64,000 bases of DNA from the NCBI RefSeq assembly GCF_029968035.1, contig NZ_JASCIQ010000040.1, positions 1-64,000 of the forward strand, in the 5' to 3' direction. This DNA comes from Streptomyces cavernicola. GTDB taxonomy: Bacteria; Actinomycetota; Actinomycetes; Streptomycetales; Streptomycetaceae. Positions within the stretch are counted from its first letter, which is position 1. The number at the start of each line of letters is the position of its first letter. A program made the position numbers and the translations under genes. Shown in pieces: positions 61,347-64,000 of this stretch. Below the pieces are notes generated by a model, which worked only from the letters and a program-made list of their open reading frames with translations, searched no databases and was not told the DNA's origin.

Positions 61347-61547
61347 ATGTCGAGGATCCGCACCTGGAAGAGCGCGGTCATCGCGCGCATGCGCGGCAGA
61401 ACATCCGACGCGGGGGCGGGGTTCGTCGAGTACGCGGGGCTGCTGATTCTGATTGCGGCGATCGTCACTGCGGTTATGGGGTTGGGGTTGGACGACACCA
61501 TCTCGACCGCGATCAGCGACGCCGTCGACGAAATCACCGGCAACTAG
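61347..61547 (+). CDS. flp: Flp-type major pilin
   Basis: 66 residues. Leader with basic residues, prepilin-peptidase site DAG|AGFVEYAGLL (after Gly23, Glu at +5, Tyr at +6) and a hydrophobic helix (AGLLILIAAIVTAVMGLGL). The mature pilin is 43 residues, typical for Flp. ATG 61347 follows GGAGGGG with a 6-base gap. A strong ribosome site fits a major subunit. Confidence 0.9.
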   Translation: MSRIRTWKSAVIARMRGRTSDAGAGFVEYAGLLILIAAIVTAVMGLGLDDTISTAISDAVDEITGN

Positions 61548-61588
61548 TCGCCGCCCGCCTGCAGGGGGACCAGGGCTCAACCATCCCC

Positions 61589-62146
61589 TTGTACATATGG
61601 CTCGTCACGGTCCTGCTCTTCGTCGCTTTCGTCTTCTTCGTCTTCGCGAAGGGGACTGTGGCGCGCAACGGTGCCCAGTCCGCAGCCGACGCTGCGGCGC
61701 TCGCGGCCGCCCAGGAGGTACGGGACGAGCTGACGGACGGATTCCTCGACGGCGTTGAATCGGGAGGCTGGGAGAACTGGCTCGGCGGCGACGAGTTCCT
61801 CGGCGACGGCCGGGCCGCGGCCACCGACCTGGCGGCTGCGAACGAGTCGACTCTTACCGGTCTCGACGTCGGCTCGCTGAATGGAAAACCTTCCTTCGAA
61901 GCACGAGTCGAAACCGATTACACCGTCGGCGAGTCCCTGATTCCCGGTACGGAAAACACCCGTGCCAAGGCCGGAGCGACCGCTGTGATCGAACCCCGCT
62001 GCACCATCGACCTGGACGTCGACCCGTCGAAGGAAGTGAAGTTCACCTGCGACGGCAGCGGAGACTGGGAGATTGATCCGAAGGACCCGGGGGATGTCGA
62101 ACTCCCCGAGGCCAAGGACCTGTTCGCTGTCCACCTGGCCGACTGA
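61589..62146 (+). CDS. TadG-like pilus-associated membrane protein
   Basis: About 185-200 residues. A membrane helix (LYIWLVTVLLFVAFVFFVFA) is followed by NGAQSAADAAALAAAQEVRDE, the TadG/Flp-associated motif, then an outside domain with two Cys. The open frame has no ATG or GTG before the helix: the TTG at 61589 lies in the membrane segment, and the in-frame CTG at 61559 would include the expected GDQGSTIPLYIW start. It begins immediately after the pilin stop (61547). The real start may be non-standard. A ribosome-like AGGGGG lies at 61562. Confidence 0.75.
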   Translation: MYIWLVTVLLFVAFVFFVFAKGTVARNGAQSAADAAALAAAQEVRDELTDGFLDGVESGGWENWLGGDEFLGDGRAAATDLAAANESTLTGLDVGSLNGKPSFEARVETDYTVGESLIPGTENTRAKAGATAVIEPRCTIDLDVDPSKEVKFTCDGSGDWEIDPKDPGDVELPEAKDLFAVHLAD

Positions 62147-62165
62147 TGTCTACGAAGGAGTCTCG

Positions 62166-62741
62166 ATGAAGGCCCGAAGGGCTCTGGCCGCTGCGGCGCT
62201 CGCGACCGGCCTGGTACTGACTATGGCCGGCTGCGGCACCGAGGGCGACGGCGGGAAGAAGACGAGCTCGGAGTCGAACGCGTCGCCCGAGGGCGGGGAC
62301 GCCAAGCAGGAGGACAAGCCTCAGGAGCCCGCCGAGGACAAGGTATTGGCCGAGGTGACCGGCGCGGATGACATCACGCTGGTCATCAACTCGGCTGTCC
62401 GCGACGACGGCGGATTCCTCACTGTCTCCGGAACGGTCCGCAACGACGGCAGCAGCCGCTGGATCGCACCCTCGTGGCGCGGCGACGAGAAGGAGCTCTC
62501 CGGCAACGGCCAGTCCATGGCCGGAGCGACACTCGTCGACCAGGCCGGGAAGAAGCGATACCTGATCCTTCGGGACACCGAAGGCCACTGTCTGTGCACC
62601 CAGTTCACGGGAGGGGTGAAGGGCGGCGAGTCGGCGACCTGGTACGCCCAATTCCCCGCCCCACCCCAATCCACCACAGACATCACGTTCCAGATCGCGG
62701 ACATGCCCCCCGCCGACATCAAGATCACCGAGGGCGAGTGA
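62166..62741 (+). CDS. lipoprotein of the pilus cluster
   Basis: 191 residues. Lipoprotein signal ending MAGC (Cys near residue 23), an acidic Ser/Glu/Lys-rich linker (about 25-60), then an Ig-like beta domain (TLVINSAVRDDGGFLTVSGT; TDITFQIADMPPADIKITEG). ATG 62166 follows AAGGAG. It lies 19 bases after the TadG-like gene and 6 bases before the OmpA gene. Probably helps anchor the complex outside; no family name recognised. Confidence 0.83.
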   Translation: MKARRALAAAALATGLVLTMAGCGTEGDGGKKTSSESNASPEGGDAKQEDKPQEPAEDKVLAEVTGADDITLVINSAVRDDGGFLTVSGTVRNDGSSRWIAPSWRGDEKELSGNGQSMAGATLVDQAGKKRYLILRDTEGHCLCTQFTGGVKGGESATWYAQFPAPPQSTTDITFQIADMPPADIKITEGE

Positions 62742-62747
62742 TCGCCC

Positions 62748-63365
62748 ATGCCCGTATCGAGGAACCGCACCCTCACCGCCCTGACCCTGACCCTCCTCGC
62801 CGCAGCGACCCTCACCGGTACCGCGTACGCCGACGACGAGCCCAGTGTGCCGCCCGGATCGGTGACGAGTGAGCCGCCGCCGGAGGTGGACCCGAGTGCG
62901 CCGGGGCTGAAGCTCGCCGACGGGGCGAAGCTCGCACCGGCCAAGGTCCTTGACATCAAGTCCGTCGTCGAGGACATGGGCGGCGCCGAACGCCGCGAGG
63001 ACACCAACACCGACGTGAAGTTCGCGCTGCAGGCCGAAGTGCTGTTCCCGAAGGACAGCGCGAAGCTCAACCCCGAGGCGGGCGCGCGGATCCGGGCGAT
63101 CGCCGAGGAGATCAAGGCGCAGGACTCGACGAAGGTCCGCGTCTTCGGCTTCACGGACGACCTGGGCACGTACGCGCACGGCAAGAAGCTCTCCAAGGAG
63201 CGCGCCGACGCCGTGCACGACCAGCTCAGCAAGGACCTGGGCCCGGAGATCACCTTCGAGGTGCGCGGCTACAGCGAGGACTACCCGATCGCCGACAACT
63301 CCTCGGAGGAGGGCCGCAAGAAGAACCGCCGCGTCGAGGTGTCCTTCCCGCGCGGCACGGAGTGA
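62748..63365 (+). CDS. OmpA-domain peptidoglycan-binding protein
   Basis: 205 residues: signal peptide (about 1-28, AYA), a Pro/Glu-rich linker, and an OmpA C-terminal domain (about 85-200) with GFTDDLGTYAHGKKLSKERA and RRVEVSF, including the Asp and Arg that bind diaminopimelate. Tad clusters commonly have such a protein; it ties the apparatus to peptidoglycan. It ends 7 bases from the convergent hypothetical gene. Confidence 0.87.
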   Translation: MPVSRNRTLTALTLTLLAAATLTGTAYADDEPSVPPGSVTSEPPPEVDPSAPGLKLADGAKLAPAKVLDIKSVVEDMGGAERREDTNTDVKFALQAEVLFPKDSAKLNPEAGARIRAIAEEIKAQDSTKVRVFGFTDDLGTYAHGKKLSKERADAVHDQLSKDLGPEITFEVRGYSEDYPIADNSSEEGRKKNRRVEVSFPRGTE

Positions 63366-63372
63366 GGCGCGC

Positions 63373-63756
63373 TCAGCGGTTGTGCTTCTGGCCGCGCCGC
63401 AGCGCCGCCTCCGACCGTTCGCGGTCGATCTCGGCGCGCTGTTCGGCGAGGTAGCCGCGGGCCGCCTCCATCTGGCGCTCGCGCTCCTCGCGGGGGATCG
63501 CCTCGTACGCGCGGCGGCCCTCGGCGAGCTTCTCGCCGAGCGCGTCGGCGTACGCGCCCACGCGCATCGCCTCGCGCAGGCCGACCCGGCCGGCGAGGAC
63601 CTCGCGGGCCATCTCCTGCAGGGCGGGCCCGGCCTTGTCGCTGTCGGCGAGCCGCTGCAGCGTCTTGCGCAGGGCGCGGGCGCGCGCCTCGTCGCCGCCG
63701 GTCATCGAGGTGAGGTCGGCGTCGCCGATCTGCCGGTCCTGGCGCTCTTCCGTCAT
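63373..63756 (-). CDS. hypothetical helical protein
   Basis: 127 residues, almost wholly charged helix (ALRKTLQRLADSDKAGPALQ; REEREREQ-like end), with a short flexible start. No signal or membrane segment. ATG 63756 follows AGGAG with a 6-base spacer. It lies downstream of the partial gene at the window end, same strand, so may share its transcript. Not recognised. Confidence 0.68.
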   Translation of the reverse strand: MTEERQDRQIGDADLTSMTGGDEARARALRKTLQRLADSDKAGPALQEMAREVLAGRVGLREAMRVGAYADALGEKLAEGRRAYEAIPREERERQMEAARGYLAEQRAEIDRERSEAALRRGQKHNR

Positions 63757-63799
63757 GAGGGTCTCCTGGGTCTCCAACTGGTCGCGTACGTACGCGAGT

Positions 63800-64000
63800 T
63801 CAGGCGATGGCCTTGTTCGGGTGGTCGTACGAGGCGCCGGGCACGGGGAAGTTCTTGAACGAGTTGCTCAGGTCGTTGGCGAGGTTCTCGACCGCGCTCG
63901 CCGTGAGCTGGGCGAGCTGCTGGGCCTGGGTGATGGCCTCGGTCGCGGTGCCCCACTGGCGCAGGATGTTGGCGATCTCCAGGGCGGCGAGCCCGTACCC
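63800..64000 (-). CDS. C-terminal fragment of an unknown protein (runs off the window)
   Basis: 67 codons to a TGA at 63800-63802, open to the edge. The sequence is helical with Gln/Ala-rich stretches (ATEAITQAQQLAQLTASAVE) and ends SYDHPNKAIA. Codon use is normal. The gene starts outside the window. Family not recognisable from this part. Confidence 0.65.
   Translation of the reverse strand, partial: GYGLAALEIANILRQWGTATEAITQAQQLAQLTASAVENLANDLSNSFKNFPVPGASYDHPNKAIA

Noticed and set aside
61223..61550. ATG 61223 with a strong GGGGAGGGGG site as start of the TadG-like protein
   Set aside because: The frame runs through the pilin gene as an Arg/His-rich shadow before reaching the TadG-like part; a 120-residue nonsense leader is unlikely, though the ribosome site is notable.

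Overview
The window looks like a core segment of a Streptomyces chromosome. Supporting signs are very high GC with GC-rich third positions, GTG/TTG starts, 4-bp ATGA/GTGA gene overlaps, mycothiol S-conjugate amidase, GTP-dependent PEP carboxykinase, an LAXTG-type sortase substrate, a class III cyclase, and a DasR-type site before a chitinase. From memory, the order cyclase / GGDEF protein / hutH / L,D-transpeptidase / msrA / metB / ilvA / mca / greA / pckG resembles the S. coelicolor SCO4928-SCO4980 region; I could not check this.

Layout. 1-10 kb: class III cyclase, enoyl-CoA hydratase, GGDEF protein, histidine ammonia-lyase, a small sortase substrate, an acidic hypothetical protein, a lipoprotein L,D-transpeptidase, and a regulator divergent from an alcohol dehydrogenase. 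10-14 kb: a membrane glycosyltransferase fused to a degenerate polysaccharide-deacetylase domain, coupled to an LCP protein (envelope glycopolymer). 14-24 kb: small enzymes, regulators, msrA, metB, a sigma-like/membrane-protein pair, MarR, ilvA. 24-36 kb: DrrAB-type exporter, mca, greA, a large NTPase-TPR (STAND) protein, a DUF255 thioredoxin-fold protein, a lipoprotein behind a PHO-box-like repeat, TetR and a PAQR membrane protein. 36-41 kb: pckG, a small gene behind a perfect MarR-like palindrome, an aminotransferase.

41-48.4 kb holds a divergent cluster around one intergenic palindrome: a D-aminoacylase-like amidohydrolase and a fold-III PLP deaminase on the minus strand; a 2-keto-3-deoxygluconate-type kinase, IclR regulator, RidA and a GntP permease on the plus strand. 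Together these match the steps expected for catabolism of N-acetyl-D-glucosaminate (the oxidised chitin end made by lytic oxygenases): import, deacetylation, deamination to 2-keto-3-deoxygluconate, phosphorylation. A GH18 chitinase with a DasR-like operator lies 4 kb further on. This is the best candidate for an under-described system here; it is an inference.

53.7-63.4 kb is a Tad/Flp pilus cluster: zinc-ribbon protein, CpaB, a CpaE-TadE fusion, a TadE/TadF-type pseudopilin with a minisatellite-coded leader, CpaF, TadB, TadC, Flp pilin, a TadG-like protein without an ordinary start, a lipoprotein and an OmpA-domain protein. No prepilin peptidase or sortase gene is visible.

Most gene-free stretches above 300 bp (2.3, 10.1, 21.1, 32.0, 42.7 and 51.7-52.4 kb) are dispersed repeats: recurring GC-rich modules, five times bracketed by inverted copies of a 25-30 bp terminal sequence. 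Three repeat-like segments lie in frame inside conserved genes (GGDEF protein, PEPCK, sugar kinase). I found no tRNA, rRNA, CRISPR array, insertion-sequence transposase or prophage.
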